NCBI GenBank assembly: GCA_002733415.1
Contig: NVVR01000002.1
Span: forward strand, 64,001 to 128,000
Direction of reading: 5' to 3'
Length of the DNA stretch: 64,000 bases
Source: Kordia sp.
GTDB lineage: Bacteria > Bacteroidota > Bacteroidia > Flavobacteriales > Flavobacteriaceae
How positions within the stretch are numbered: position 1 is the first letter of the stretch; each line of letters starts with the position of its first letter. Positions 27,408 through 35,764 of this stretch are shown here, piece after piece. The notes under the pieces are model-generated. The model was not told the origin of the DNA, searched no databases, and saw nothing but the letters and a program-made list of their open reading frames with translations. A program made the position numbers and the translations under genes.

Positions 27408-27764
27408 ATGGCAAGAGATGTGGAATTAAAAGAGCGTTGGGACAATGTAGTTAAGGTGTTGTCTGATCAATTTGCTGATGGTGACCCTCTTGATTTGGAT
27501 AGTATCATTTACCTAATTGGAGTTCAGGAGTTAGGGCAATTAGATAGGAAATTTAAAAAAGACGATAAAGTAGATTTAATTCATATTGCTATTTGTAGGT
27601 TGTTAGAGCCTTACGGGTATTATGAATTTGAATTTTTTGACGATGATGGATGGCCACATTACAAAATACTGGAAGAGTTGCCTGTGCTAAAAGCAGGAGA
27701 GCAAACTGTTTTAATGAAAGAGGCTATTGTGGGGTATTTTTTAGAAAAAGAAGTAATAGCATAA
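27408..27764 (+). CDS. Conserved-looking small acidic protein of unknown function
   Basis: 118 residues, acidic, soluble, no signal peptide. Motif-like stretches are LIGVQELGQLDRKFKKDDKVDLIHIAICRLLEPYGYYEF and FFDDDGWPHYKILEELP. I recall similar unnamed proteins upstream of pheS in flavobacteria, but assign no function. It has its own promoter and lies 43 bases before pheS, so the two are probably cotranscribed. Confidence 0.75.
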   Translation: MARDVELKERWDNVVKVLSDQFADGDPLDLDSIIYLIGVQELGQLDRKFKKDDKVDLIHIAICRLLEPYGYYEFEFFDDDGWPHYKILEELPVLKAGEQTVLMKEAIVGYFLEKEVIA

Positions 27765-27807
27765 AGAATTTTTAATTGTAAATTTGCATTTCGCAAAAAC
27801 GAGCAGA

Positions 27808-28827
27808 ATGATAGATAAGATTAAGGAAATTATTGGGGAAGCTGAAGGGTTTAAAGCGCAGACAAAGGAAGAAGTAGAAGCCTTTAGAATTAAATACTTA
27901 GGTAAAAAAGGAGTGTTGAACGATTTTTTTGCTGAATTTAAAAACGTAGCTAATGATCAGAAAAAAGAATTCGGTCAAGCTATAAACAAACTAAAAACTA
28001 CAGCCCAAGATAAAGTTAACACCTTAAAAGAAGAGCTTGAAGCTAAAGAAGAAATAAAAGGAGGTTATGGTGATTTATCTCGTCCAGCTGAGCCTATTTC
28101 AATAGGGTCAAGACATCCGGTTTCTTTAGTAAAAAATCAAATTATTGAAATCTTTTCAAACATTGGGTTCAATGTTTCTGAAGGACCAGAAATCGAAGAT
28201 GACTGGCATAATTTTACGGCATTAAACTTACCAGAATATCATCCAGCAAGAGATATGCAGGATACATTTTTCATACAAACAAATCCTGATATTTTATTAA
28301 GAACACATACTAGTTCTGTTCAGGTGCGTTACATGGAAAATAATAAACCACCTATTCGTACAATATCTCCGGGTAGAGTGTTTAGAAATGAAGCTATTTC
28401 GTCTAGATCTCATTGTATATTTCATCAAGTTGAAGGATTGTATATTGATAAAGATGTTTCGTTTGCAGATTTAAAACAGACCTTATTGTATTTCACAAAA
28501 GAAATGTTCGGGAAGTCTAAAATACGTTTACGCCCGTCATATTTCCCATTTACTGAGCCAAGTGCTGAAGTAGATATTTACTGGGGGTTAAAAACAGAAA
28601 CAGATTACAGAATAACAAAAGGAACCGGTTGGTTAGAAATTGGTGGGTGCGGAATGGTAGATCCTAACGTATTAATCAATTGTGGTATCGATCCTAAAGA
28701 ATATTCAGGATTTGCATTTGGAGTAGGGATCGAGCGTATTGCGATGTTGTTACATCAAATTGGTGATATTAGAATGTTTTATGAAAACGATGTTCGTTTC
28801 TTAGAGCAATTTAAATCATCATTCTAG
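27808..28827 (+). CDS. pheS: Phenylalanine--tRNA ligase alpha subunit
   Basis: 339 residues of a class II synthetase. An N-terminal coiled coil (about 1-85) binds tRNA. The core has GPEIEDDWHNFTALNLPEYHPARDMQDTF (motif 1 region), GRVFRNEAISSRSHCIFHQVEG (motif 2) and FGVGIERIAML (motif 3). The frame is open 8 codons upstream from a TTG, but the ATG that gives MIDKIKEIIGEAEGF is the normal family start. pheT is not in the window, which is common in Bacteroidota. gldD follows closely. Confidence 0.96.
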   Translation: MIDKIKEIIGEAEGFKAQTKEEVEAFRIKYLGKKGVLNDFFAEFKNVANDQKKEFGQAINKLKTTAQDKVNTLKEELEAKEEIKGGYGDLSRPAEPISIGSRHPVSLVKNQIIEIFSNIGFNVSEGPEIEDDWHNFTALNLPEYHPARDMQDTFFIQTNPDILLRTHTSSVQVRYMENNKPPIRTISPGRVFRNEAISSRSHCIFHQVEGLYIDKDVSFADLKQTLLYFTKEMFGKSKIRLRPSYFPFTEPSAEVDIYWGLKTETDYRITKGTGWLEIGGCGMVDPNVLINCGIDPKEYSGFAFGVGIERIAMLLHQIGDIRMFYENDVRFLEQFKSSF

Positions 28828-28863
28828 TCACATTGTGACTCTTGTTAAAAATAGAAATTAAAC

Positions 28864-29451
28864 ATACGTACTTACATCAAACAATTAATAATTATAATAT
28901 CGGTTTTTGTGGCATTGATTTTAGGATCGTGTAAAGAAGAGCCTACGCCAAAGCCAAGAGGGTTTTTAAAATTAGAATACCCTGAAGCTGTTTATAAAAA
29001 GTATTTATCTGATTGTCCGTTTACTTTTGAGATCAATACCATTACTGAGATTGAAAAACCAAGAGGTGGTGGTAATTATTGTGGAATGAATATTAGTTAT
29101 CCGCGATTAAATGGGAAGATACATATCACGTACATAGCTGTTGATGAAGAGTTGTTGACTAAGTCATTAAAAGAAGCTCAAAACTTAACGCTAACTCATG
29201 CTCAAAAAGCAGAAAGTATTGAGACTTATCCTACAGAAGATAAAGCTAGTAATAGATACGGAATGGTATATGTAATAGAGGGGAATGCAGCATCTCCAGT
29301 ACAGTTTTACATTACAGATAACAAAAAGCACTTCTTAAGAGGAGCGGCTTATTTTAACACAAAACCTAATTACGATTCTATTTTTCCGGCTGTACATTAT
29401 CTTAAAAAAGATATTAAGGTATTGATGGAAAGTGTAGAGTGGAAAGATTAG
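28864..29451 (+). CDS. gldD: Gliding motility lipoprotein GldD
   Basis: The mature part is typical GldD: CKEEPTPKPRGFLKLEYPE, then NYCGMNISYPRLNGKIHITY and a C-terminal YDSIFPAVHYLKKDI. It is needed for gliding and type IX secretion in F. johnsoniae. The first standard start in frame is a GTG at 28909, which leaves only seven residues before the lipobox Cys, too short to be a signal peptide. Reading upstream from an ATA at 28864 gives a basic start and a hydrophobic core (IRTYIKQLIIIISVFVALILGSC), a perfect lipoprotein signal. The frame upstream is closed by TAG at 28852. I therefore give 28864 as the probable start, with a non-standard codon. Confidence 0.82.
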   Translation: MRTYIKQLIIIISVFVALILGSCKEEPTPKPRGFLKLEYPEAVYKKYLSDCPFTFEINTITEIEKPRGGGNYCGMNISYPRLNGKIHITYIAVDEELLTKSLKEAQNLTLTHAQKAESIETYPTEDKASNRYGMVYVIEGNAASPVQFYITDNKKHFLRGAAYFNTKPNYDSIFPAVHYLKKDIKVLMESVEWKD

Positions 29452-29582
29452 TTTCTTCAACTAGTATCGCTACCATCCGAAAGTTCGTTGATTTTATTGA
29501 TAGAGAGATTAGGTAAATTAGTTGTGTAGCGGTGTTTTGTTCGTTTTAAAAGTAAAAAAATAATTCCTCCTTGTAAAATATA

Positions 29583-29652
29583 TGTCAAACTGAGCTTGTC
29601 GAAGTCTTATGAAAACTAACCATTTATGGATTTCGATAAGCTCAATTTGACA
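29583..29652. repeat. Imperfect inverted repeat of the GAGCTTGTCGAAG type
   Basis: TGTCAAACTGAGCTTGTCGA on the left and, about 25 bases later, its near-complement TCGATAAGCTCAATTTGACA. This word is one of the common interspersed palindromes of Bacteroidota chromosomes. Related single units occur at 34011 and 54967. Confidence 0.7.
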
Positions 29653-29980
29653 ATAAATTAAGTTTTACTTAAAACTTTCGGACGGCAGTAAGTTGGTCTT
29701 AAGAAAGTAACAATTAACCTATCAGCGAAAACTTATCGAAGCATATTGGCTATATTTTTGTTCTTAAGCTTTTGTAATACCAAATAGATTTCAGGATACT
29801 AGACAGATAAGTAGAATTTTTTATTATTTTAGTAAGGTAAAAAGCCAAAAAAAGCATAGATACGATTTGATTTTTAAACGATGGTAAAGTGAAAAAGGCA
29901 TATGCTTAACTCGATTGGCTAAACTATTTTCGTCTGATATTCTGAGGTTTATTTGGTGTAATTTGCAAAATAAAAAAATT
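29653..29980. other. Intergenic stretch without a recognised gene
   Basis: About 330 bases before the zinc peptidase. A TAATACCAAATAGATTTC word near 29777 resembles the end of a mobile palindrome, but no partner was found. TGTAATTTGC at 29957-29966 is a near match to the -7 element (one base short in spacing) and could be the promoter of the next gene. Confidence 0.4.
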
Positions 29981-30673
29981 ATGATTGGATATTATATTAT
30001 TGCAGGAGCAATAGCGTTACTAAGTTCATTAGTAAGCAAAAAGTTACAAAGTAAATTTAAGAAGTATTCCCAAATTTATTTAAAAAATAAGATGACTGGA
30101 GCGGAAATAGCAGAAAAAATGCTAAAAGACCACGGTATTTTTGATGTAAAAGTAATCTCTACTCCGGGACAGCTTACCGATCATTATAATCCAAGAGATA
30201 AAACAGTTAATTTAAGTGAGGTAGTGTATAATCAACGAAATGCTTCGGCGGCGGCTGTCGCGGCACATGAGTGTGGTCATGCGGTACAACATGCTACGGC
30301 ATATTCATGGTTGACAATGCGATCAAAAATAGTACCAGTAGTAAATGTGGCCTCAGGTTTATCGCAATGGGTAATTATGGGAGGAATTGCGCTGTCATTT
30401 AGTTCAGCAATGGGGCAAATAGTTATGCTTGCAGGGATTGCTATATATGGAGTTATGGCTGCGTTTAGTGTAATTACTTTGCCGGTGGAATATGACGCGA
30501 GTAATAGAGCGTTGGCTTGGTTGGAAAATAAAAACATGTTAACAAGGGAAGAACATGCAGGTGCAAAAGACGCTTTAAAATGGGCTGCAAGAACCTATTT
30601 AGTTGCTGCAATAGGAGCGTTATCAACATTAGTATATTTTATTGGTCGCTACTTATCTAGTAATAATGACTAA
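29981..30673 (+). CDS. Zinc metallopeptidase, YugP family
   Basis: 230 residues with an N-terminal membrane segment (MIGYYIIAGAIALLSSLVS), the zinc site AAHECGHAVQHA (HExxH-type, HECGH), and two to three more membrane helices, including VIMGGIALSFSSAMG and YLVAAIGALSTLVYF. LPVEYDASNRAL, with the third ligand region, is typical of the DUF2262/YugP group. The frame is open 22 codons upstream; I chose the ATG at 29981, the usual start. Substrate is unknown; it acts at the inner membrane. Confidence 0.9.
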   Translation: MIGYYIIAGAIALLSSLVSKKLQSKFKKYSQIYLKNKMTGAEIAEKMLKDHGIFDVKVISTPGQLTDHYNPRDKTVNLSEVVYNQRNASAAAVAAHECGHAVQHATAYSWLTMRSKIVPVVNVASGLSQWVIMGGIALSFSSAMGQIVMLAGIAIYGVMAAFSVITLPVEYDASNRALAWLENKNMLTREEHAGAKDALKWAARTYLVAAIGALSTLVYFIGRYLSSNND

Positions 30674-30698
30674 TTTTCAGAATGAATAAATAGGGTAG

Positions 30699-30723
30699 AA
30701 GCGACCTGATAGGTCGCTTTTTT
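30699..30723 (+). terminator. Terminator after the zinc peptidase
   Basis: AAGCGACCTGATAGGTCGCTT with a T-run. Confidence 0.85.
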
Positions 30724-30790
30724 ATGTGTAGTTTTGTATTGAAAGAGAGAAATAAATTCTTTGCCAGTAGTTATGGGTTTTATGAAAAAT

Positions 30791-30828
30791 GTGATTTCGA
30801 AATGGAGTGAAGCGGAGTGACAAATCGC
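30791..30828. repeat. Interspersed repeat unit with GATTT / AAATC ends
   Basis: A GTGATTTCGAAATGGAGTGA-type unit ending in ACAAATCGC, with 7-base complementary ends. It belongs to the class of short interspersed words seen elsewhere in the window. Confidence 0.45.
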
Positions 30829-30904
30829 ATTATTTTACAGCTTATTGTAGAAATATTGTAGTTGAGCTTTTTTTGTGATTTTCCTAAGATCGAAATGGCT
30901 ATAA

Positions 30905-31060
30905 AATTTAACAACTAAAAATGCTCATGAGTAAATTTAATTATTTAGATTTAGTTGAGTTTGAAAACAAAAGCATAGCCTTAGTTGCGGTTATATTTTT
31001 AAGCGATAAATAAGTCAAAATGAAACGATTTAATATTGTATTTTGAATTTTAATTGGTAT
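30905..31060. mobile_element. MITE-like element, copy A (one end degraded)
   Basis: This stretch aligns with the reverse complement of 46558-46710 over about 140 bases: shared blocks include GCTCATrAGTAAATTTAATT, AGATTTAGTTGAGTTT, AGCATAG.CTTAGTT and TTTTTAAGCGA.AAAT. The right end TTTAATTGGTAT matches the terminal inverted repeat of copy B; the left end is diverged. No coding capacity. It ends 18 bases before the hupE-like start. Confidence 0.72.
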
Positions 31061-31078
31061 TAAATATAAAATAGGATA

Positions 31079-31654
31079 ATGGAACAACTAAAACTTTTTT
31101 TTGAATTAGGATTAACCCATGTGTTGGATATAAATGGGTATGATCATGTGTTGTTTTTGGTTGTTTTAGCAGTTCCATATTTGTTTTCAAATTGGAAGAA
31201 AGTATTGTTTTTGGTAACGGTTTTTACTATTGGCCATTCAGTGGCATTGATTCTGTCAAGCTATAAACTAGTTTCGGTAAATGGTGATTTGGTAGAATTT
31301 GTAATTCCAATTACAATTGCTGTGACTGCATTATTTAATATAATTACATCTGGTAAAATAATTCATAATACCAAAATTGGGTTGTTGTTTTTTATCACCT
31401 TGCTTTTTGGTGTTGTTCACGGATTGGGCTTTTCTAGTTATTTTAAAATGATTGTAGGGAATACTGATTATAAGTTTATCCCATTAATAGAATTTGCACT
31501 CGGAGTAGAGTTAGCTCAGGTGCTTGTGGTCATTGCAGTGTTGGTATTAAGTAGTGTTGCGCAAAATATATTGAATATTTCAAAAAAAGATTGGGTATTG
31601 GTATTGTCATCAATAACTTTAGGGGTAGTAATACCAATGTTATTATCTCGATGA
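31079..31654 (+). CDS. HupE/UreJ-like membrane protein
   Basis: 191 residues, about six membrane helices. The family's conserved GLTHVLDINGYDHVLFLVVLAVPYL, TVFTIGHSVALIL and FGVVHGLGFSSYF are present, with His residues in membrane segments that may bind metal. HupE/UreJ proteins are nickel or cobalt transport candidates, but many flavobacteria carry this gene without urease or hydrogenase nearby, as here, so the substrate is open. Confidence 0.85.
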   Translation: MEQLKLFFELGLTHVLDINGYDHVLFLVVLAVPYLFSNWKKVLFLVTVFTIGHSVALILSSYKLVSVNGDLVEFVIPITIAVTALFNIITSGKIIHNTKIGLLFFITLLFGVVHGLGFSSYFKMIVGNTDYKFIPLIEFALGVELAQVLVVIAVLVLSSVAQNILNISKKDWVLVLSSITLGVVIPMLLSR

Positions 31655-31706
31655 TTTTAACATAACCTTAAACAAATAATATTGATTAATTAGTAGTTTA
31701 GTACAT

Positions 31707-32150
31707 ATGTCAGAAATAAAAAAATTACGATATGATAAGGCCTATATAAGGATGGCTAGTGAGTGGGGAAAATTATCCCACTGCAAAAGGAGGCAAGTAG
31801 GGGCGATTATTGTAAAAGATAGAATGATTATTTCTGATGGATATAATGGTTCTCCAACCGGATTTGATAATTATTGTGAAGATGAGGAAGGATATACCAA
31901 ATGGTATGTATTGCATGCTGAGGCGAATGCAATTTTAAAAGTGGCAGCTTCAACACAATCGTGTGAAGGAGCTACCTTATACATAACATTATCACCGTGC
32001 AGAGAATGTAGTAAATTAGTGCATCAAGCTGGGATTAAAAGAGTAGTGTATAAAGATGGGTATAAAGACAATTCCGGAATTAAATTTTTAGAAAAAGCTG
32101 GTATTGAAGTAGTCCAATTACAGGATGATGTCTTTAAAGTTGAGAATTAA
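31707..32150 (+). CDS. Deoxycytidylate deaminase-family protein
   Basis: 147 residues of the CDA fold. Zinc ligands are in HAEANAIL (His and catalytic Glu) and PCRECSK (two Cys), with CKRRQVGAIIVKDRMIISDGYNG upstream, as in ComEB-type dCMP deaminases. It makes dUMP for thymidylate synthesis. It lies 26 bases upstream of an S41 protease, a conserved flavobacterial neighbour pair. Confidence 0.9.
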   Translation: MSEIKKLRYDKAYIRMASEWGKLSHCKRRQVGAIIVKDRMIISDGYNGSPTGFDNYCEDEEGYTKWYVLHAEANAILKVAASTQSCEGATLYITLSPCRECSKLVHQAGIKRVVYKDGYKDNSGIKFLEKAGIEVVQLQDDVFKVEN

Positions 32151-32176
32151 AAAATATTTTTCAGAAATAAGTTACT

Positions 32177-33769
32177 ATGACGTATAAAAAGAAATATCTA
32201 CCATTAATTATAGGATTAACTTTAGCTATTGGCTTTTGGGGAGGTGGCTTGTTTCATTTTAATACAGGAGCTGATTTATTTGTAGCGTCTTCTAAAAAGC
32301 AAAAGTTAAGTAGGCTAATTGATTACATTGATAATGAATATGTCGACGATGTAAATACGGATAGTATTGTTGATGTGGCGGTAAATGAGATACTAGGTAG
32401 CCTTGACCCGCATTCCGTATACATTCCAAAGAAAAAATTATCTGCAGTTACTGAATCGATGAATGGTGAGTTTGTAGGTATTGGAATATCGTTCTATGTA
32501 AAAAAAGATACGATATCTGTGATAAAAACGATTGCTGGTGGCCCGAGTGAAAAGGTAGGGATTGCTGCAGGAGATAAAATCTTAATAGCAGATAAAGATA
32601 CACTATATGGGGCTGGAATAACTAATGAAAAAGTAATTAAAAAACTTAAAGGCGAAATAGATTCTAAGGTAGCGTTAACAATATATCGAGCATCAGAAGA
32701 TAGGCAGTTTTCTATTGTTGTTACACGTGGAGTGGTTCCGATAAAAAGTGTTCCGATTGCTTATATGGTAGATAGCGGTTTAGGGTATATTAAAATAAAT
32801 CGTTTTGCAGAAACAACGTACAGAGAGTTTAAGGTTGCGTTAAAAAAACTAAAATCTAGCGGAATGACGAGTCTTGTTTTAGACTTAAGGGGTAATCCAG
32901 GAGGTTTTTTAGATAGAGCGCAACAAATAGTTGATGAGTTTTTAGAAGATGATAAATTAATATTGTTTACAAAAAACAAGAAAGGAGAAGTGCATAAGTT
33001 CTTTGCTACTGAAAAAGGAAATTTTGAAAAAGGAGATGTTTTTGTATTAATAGATGAAGAGTCGGCATCTGCAAGTGAGATTGTAGCTGGGGCGTTACAG
33101 GATAATGATAAAGGAACAATTGTAGGGAGGCGATCATTCGGGAAAGGTTTGGTGCAACGAGAAATGCAATTAGGTGATGGAAGTGCTATTCGTTTAACAG
33201 TATCAAGATATTATACTCCAACAGGGAGATCGATTCAAAAGCCGTATACGTCAAAAAATGATCAAGATTATTATGACGAATATAGAAAAAGATATCTCTC
33301 AGGAGAATTAACTGACTCTACGAGAATTGAGGTAGCAGATTCTTTAAAATTTATTACACCAAAAGGAAAAGTAGTTTACGGTGGTGGAGGAATAATACCA
33401 GATGTTTTTGTGCCAATTGATGCGAATGGCGAATACGAAAAAGTGTATTATGCAATAAACTCTAATCTGATTAGTAATTTTGTGTTTTTCATGTTAGAGA
33501 AAGATAGGAAATATTATAATAATTTAACTAAAAGAGAGCTGCTTGAAGATCATGTTGTTTCTGAAGATGATGTTTCAGAGTTTATAGAGCACGTTTATGT
33601 GTTTGTAAGAAGGAAATGGACAATTAATGGATCTGATTATGATGAGCAAATTAATCGCGCTATAAAGGCTGAAATAGCCTCGCAATTGTTTGATGATAAT
33701 TTAGCATATCAAATAAAAGACGAGGATGATATGATGATTCAAAAAGTAAAAGAATTACTTCTAAAATAA
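32177..33769 (+). CDS. S41-family C-terminal processing peptidase
   Basis: 530 residues: an N-terminal signal anchor (YLPLIIGLTLAIGFWGGGLF), a PDZ domain around residues 90-165 (GIGISFYVKKDTISVIKTIAGGPSEKVGIAAGDKILIA), then the protease core with LDLRGNPGGFLDRAQQIVDEF, the nucleophile Ser in DEESASASEIVAGALQDN and the Lys in RRSFGKGLVQ. A C-terminal helical extension follows. It is periplasmic and cleaves the C-termini of exported proteins. Confidence 0.93.
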   Translation: MTYKKKYLPLIIGLTLAIGFWGGGLFHFNTGADLFVASSKKQKLSRLIDYIDNEYVDDVNTDSIVDVAVNEILGSLDPHSVYIPKKKLSAVTESMNGEFVGIGISFYVKKDTISVIKTIAGGPSEKVGIAAGDKILIADKDTLYGAGITNEKVIKKLKGEIDSKVALTIYRASEDRQFSIVVTRGVVPIKSVPIAYMVDSGLGYIKINRFAETTYREFKVALKKLKSSGMTSLVLDLRGNPGGFLDRAQQIVDEFLEDDKLILFTKNKKGEVHKFFATEKGNFEKGDVFVLIDEESASASEIVAGALQDNDKGTIVGRRSFGKGLVQREMQLGDGSAIRLTVSRYYTPTGRSIQKPYTSKNDQDYYDEYRKRYLSGELTDSTRIEVADSLKFITPKGKVVYGGGGIIPDVFVPIDANGEYEKVYYAINSNLISNFVFFMLEKDRKYYNNLTKRELLEDHVVSEDDVSEFIEHVYVFVRRKWTINGSDYDEQINRAIKAEIASQLFDDNLAYQIKDEDDMMIQKVKELLLK

Positions 33770-33807
33770 AAAAGTAAAAAAATTAACATGTGTTAAAGAT
33801 ATATTGT

Positions 33808-33815
33808 TATATTTG
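33808..33815 (+). promoter_or_regulatory. Promoter-like -7 box with a nearby terminator
   Basis: TATATTTG lies 39 bases after the S41 peptidase stop and about 52 bases before the hairpin at 33867. A transcript of about 75 bases could start and end here. The hairpin may equally serve only the peptidase gene. Confidence 0.3.
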
Positions 33816-33866
33816 AGTCATATAAGAAAAAGTTTTTTTTCGTATTAAGTAAAACCACTGATTAAG

Positions 33867-33893
33867 AACCGAGCTGAAGAGCTCGGTTTTTTT
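33867..33893 (+). terminator. Terminator after the S41 peptidase
   Basis: AACCGAGCT-gaag-AGCTCGGTT followed by seven T. Confidence 0.88.
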
Positions 33894-34010
33894 AATTTCC
33901 GCTAGTTGGTTTTAGTGCTTCCCTAGGTTTTTCAGAATAAAAAGTTATTGATTGTTCGCTCTTTTTTTTCTAGGCTTGCTAACGTAAGTCTATTGTTGAA
34001 TTGAAATTCA

Positions 34011-34029
34011 CACTGAGCTTGTCGTAGTG
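34011..34029. repeat. Interspersed repeat unit CACTGAGCTTGTCGTAGTG
   Basis: A small dyad (CACT / AGTG) around GAGCTTGTC, the same word type as at 29583. Confidence 0.5.
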
Positions 34030-34113
34030 TAATTATAATCAGGTTTTATAGGTCTTTAAAGAGTTTAAATTTATTAAACTCTTTAACTTTATGATGTTGT
34101 GTTTGTGTCAAGA

Positions 34114-34722
34114 TTATATTTGCTTTTTATCATGAACCTTGGTGTGTTCACCATTATTCCATAAAGTAAGTATATCAGTGGCTACTTGAGCGCCACTACC
34201 AATAGCAATGGAAAATTGACTTCTCCAACCAGCTAAAGTGCCGGCAACATACAAATTAGGTTTTACCAAGTGAAGGGTGTTTTTTAATTGCACTCTGTCC
34301 TTTTCAGGTTTCGCCATTTGGTGAGGAGTAAGGTATTCCTCTAGGCCTTTTATGGTAAATGGTTTGGAGTACCCTGTAGCTACGACGATTGCTTTTGCAG
34401 TATAGGTCTGCTTATTAGTGATGACTTCAAAGAAAGTATCATGATCTTTTATTTCACAAACCTTTTCGTTTTCAATTTGGATGAGTTCAGGGTATAGAGT
34501 GGAAAGTTGGTTTTTTCCGCTTTCAAGAATATCGTCACCTAAAGTTCCTGGAGTCAAGCCAAGTACATTGTTAAATAAAGCTTTTTGTAGGTGCGACGTT
34601 TTTTGATGCGCAATTAGTCCCGCTTTTTTACCTTCAGCAAAAGGCTTGTTTAATGCAGAGCCAATAATTAAAGCGCAGGACATTCCAGCGGCACCACCAC
34701 CGATAATTAATGTGTCAAACAT
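34114..34722 (-). CDS. Single-domain FAD-dependent oxidoreductase
   Basis: 202 residues beginning FDTLIIGGGAAGMSCALIIG, the FAD-binding dinucleotide fold, and closing with NLYVAGTLAGWRSQFSIAIGSGAQVATDIL, which matches the FAD-contact end of thioredoxin-reductase-like enzymes. The NAD(P)H-binding domain and the CxxC of thioredoxin reductase are absent. Short forms of this kind are known in Bacteroidota as NAD(P)/FAD-dependent oxidoreductases of unknown substrate. Confidence 0.82.
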   Translation of the reverse strand: MFDTLIIGGGAAGMSCALIIGSALNKPFAEGKKAGLIAHQKTSHLQKALFNNVLGLTPGTLGDDILESGKNQLSTLYPELIQIENEKVCEIKDHDTFFEVITNKQTYTAKAIVVATGYSKPFTIKGLEEYLTPHQMAKPEKDRVQLKNTLHLVKPNLYVAGTLAGWRSQFSIAIGSGAQVATDILTLWNNGEHTKVHDKKQI

Positions 34723-34861
34723 GTAAATTGTATTATTTGTGTTTTCCTATTTAGAGCAAAAAAAGGAAACGTTAGAAGTCAAATTTAGAGTGTAAATGAT
34801 GTTTTTAGCGTGTTAAAAATCCGAGGTCTTTATTCTTGTTTCTTTTGTCTCTAAATTGAGT

Positions 34862-35056
34862 TTACCCTATCTTTTTTTCAATACGTTTAGAAATATTAAA
34901 TATGGCTAAAATTACTATTGCAATTAATGCAGCAATAATTTCAATAAAAACAATAGTGCTTTCTCCTTGAAAAAGATTGTTGAAATCTAATTTTGTGATG
35001 TTAAAAATGATTAAACCTAGGGCAACTAACCCTAATATAATACTTACTTTTTTCAT
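34862..35056 (-). CDS. Small two-helix membrane protein
   Basis: 64 residues with hydrophobic segments at about 4-20 and 34-54 and a basic tail (KRIEKKIG). It follows marC on the same strand by 15 bases and is probably cotranscribed. No family recognised. Confidence 0.6.
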   Translation of the reverse strand: MKKVSIILGLVALGLIIFNITKLDFNNLFQGESTIVFIEIIAALIAIVILAIFNISKRIEKKIG

Positions 35057-35071
35057 GTTATAATACGTTGT

Positions 35072-35656
35072 TTAATAAAAGATGCTTTTCACTCCTGAAG
35101 TAAATAATTTTACAGCAATTGCTAATAATATAATTCCAAATACTTTTTCGATTATGGCAATACCACTTTTGCCTAATTTACGTTCAAACCAACCACTCAT
35201 TTTCAATACTAAAAATACAAAAGCGATATTTAGTATTATGGCAATAGCAATGTTTACTGATTCGTATTCAGCTCTAAGCGATAAAATTGATGTCATGCTA
35301 CCTGCTCCTGCAATCATAGGAAAGGCAAGTGGAACAATTGAAGCAGTGCTTGCTGTGTTTTCATCCTGCTTAAAAAGATTTATTCCTAATACCATTTCTA
35401 GTGCCATAAAAAACAGAATAAATGAACCTGCTATACCAAAAGAAGCGGCGTCTATACCTATGAATTCTAGTATTTTTTCTCCAAGAAAAAGAAATAAGAT
35501 CATGATACTTCCGGCAACCAAGGAAGCTTTTCCGCTTTCTATTTTCCCTCCGGAATTTGCTTTAAGCTTAACAACTATTGGAAGAGAACCAACAATATCA
35601 ATAACAGCAAATAATATCATACTTGCTTTTGCGATTTCAAGAATATTTATATTCAT
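35072..35656 (-). CDS. MarC-family integral membrane protein
   Basis: 194 residues, six hydrophobic helices; IVPLAFPMIAGAGSMTSIL carries the PLA.P...GPG-like loop of the MarC/UPF0056 family. The frame is open to 35773, but the Met at 35656 (MNINILEIAKASMILFAVIDIVGSLP) is the family start, and a promoter box at 35674-35681 lies inside the longer version. Despite the old name, MarC is not shown to give antibiotic resistance; its function is unknown. Confidence 0.9.
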   Translation of the reverse strand: MNINILEIAKASMILFAVIDIVGSLPIVVKLKANSGGKIESGKASLVAGSIMILFLFLGEKILEFIGIDAASFGIAGSFILFFMALEMVLGINLFKQDENTASTASIVPLAFPMIAGAGSMTSILSLRAEYESVNIAIAIILNIAFVFLVLKMSGWFERKLGKSGIAIIEKVFGIILLAIAVKLFTSGVKSIFY

Positions 35657-35673
35657 AGGGGGATTTTTTTGTG

Positions 35674-35681
35674 CAAAATTA
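35674..35681 (-). promoter_or_regulatory. Promoter -7 box of marC
   Basis: Minus-strand TAATTTTG followed by C, 18 bases before the chosen start. Confidence 0.55.
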
Positions 35682-35724
35682 TACTTTAAAATTAATTGAA
35701 GCCATATAAAACGACTAAAAGAAT

Positions 35725-35732
35725 TACTTTTG
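35725..35732 (+). promoter_or_regulatory. Promoter -7 box of the DUF3109 gene
   Basis: TACTTTTG, 33 bases before the ATG, divergent from the marC promoter. Confidence 0.55.
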
Positions 35733-35764
35733 TGGTGTAAAGATACTAAAAAGAGGATGTTGAG

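Noticed and set aside
35082-35699. 205-codon plus-strand frame opposite marC
   Set aside because: It mirrors the low-complexity membrane codons of marC; MarC itself has the family motif and a matching promoter.
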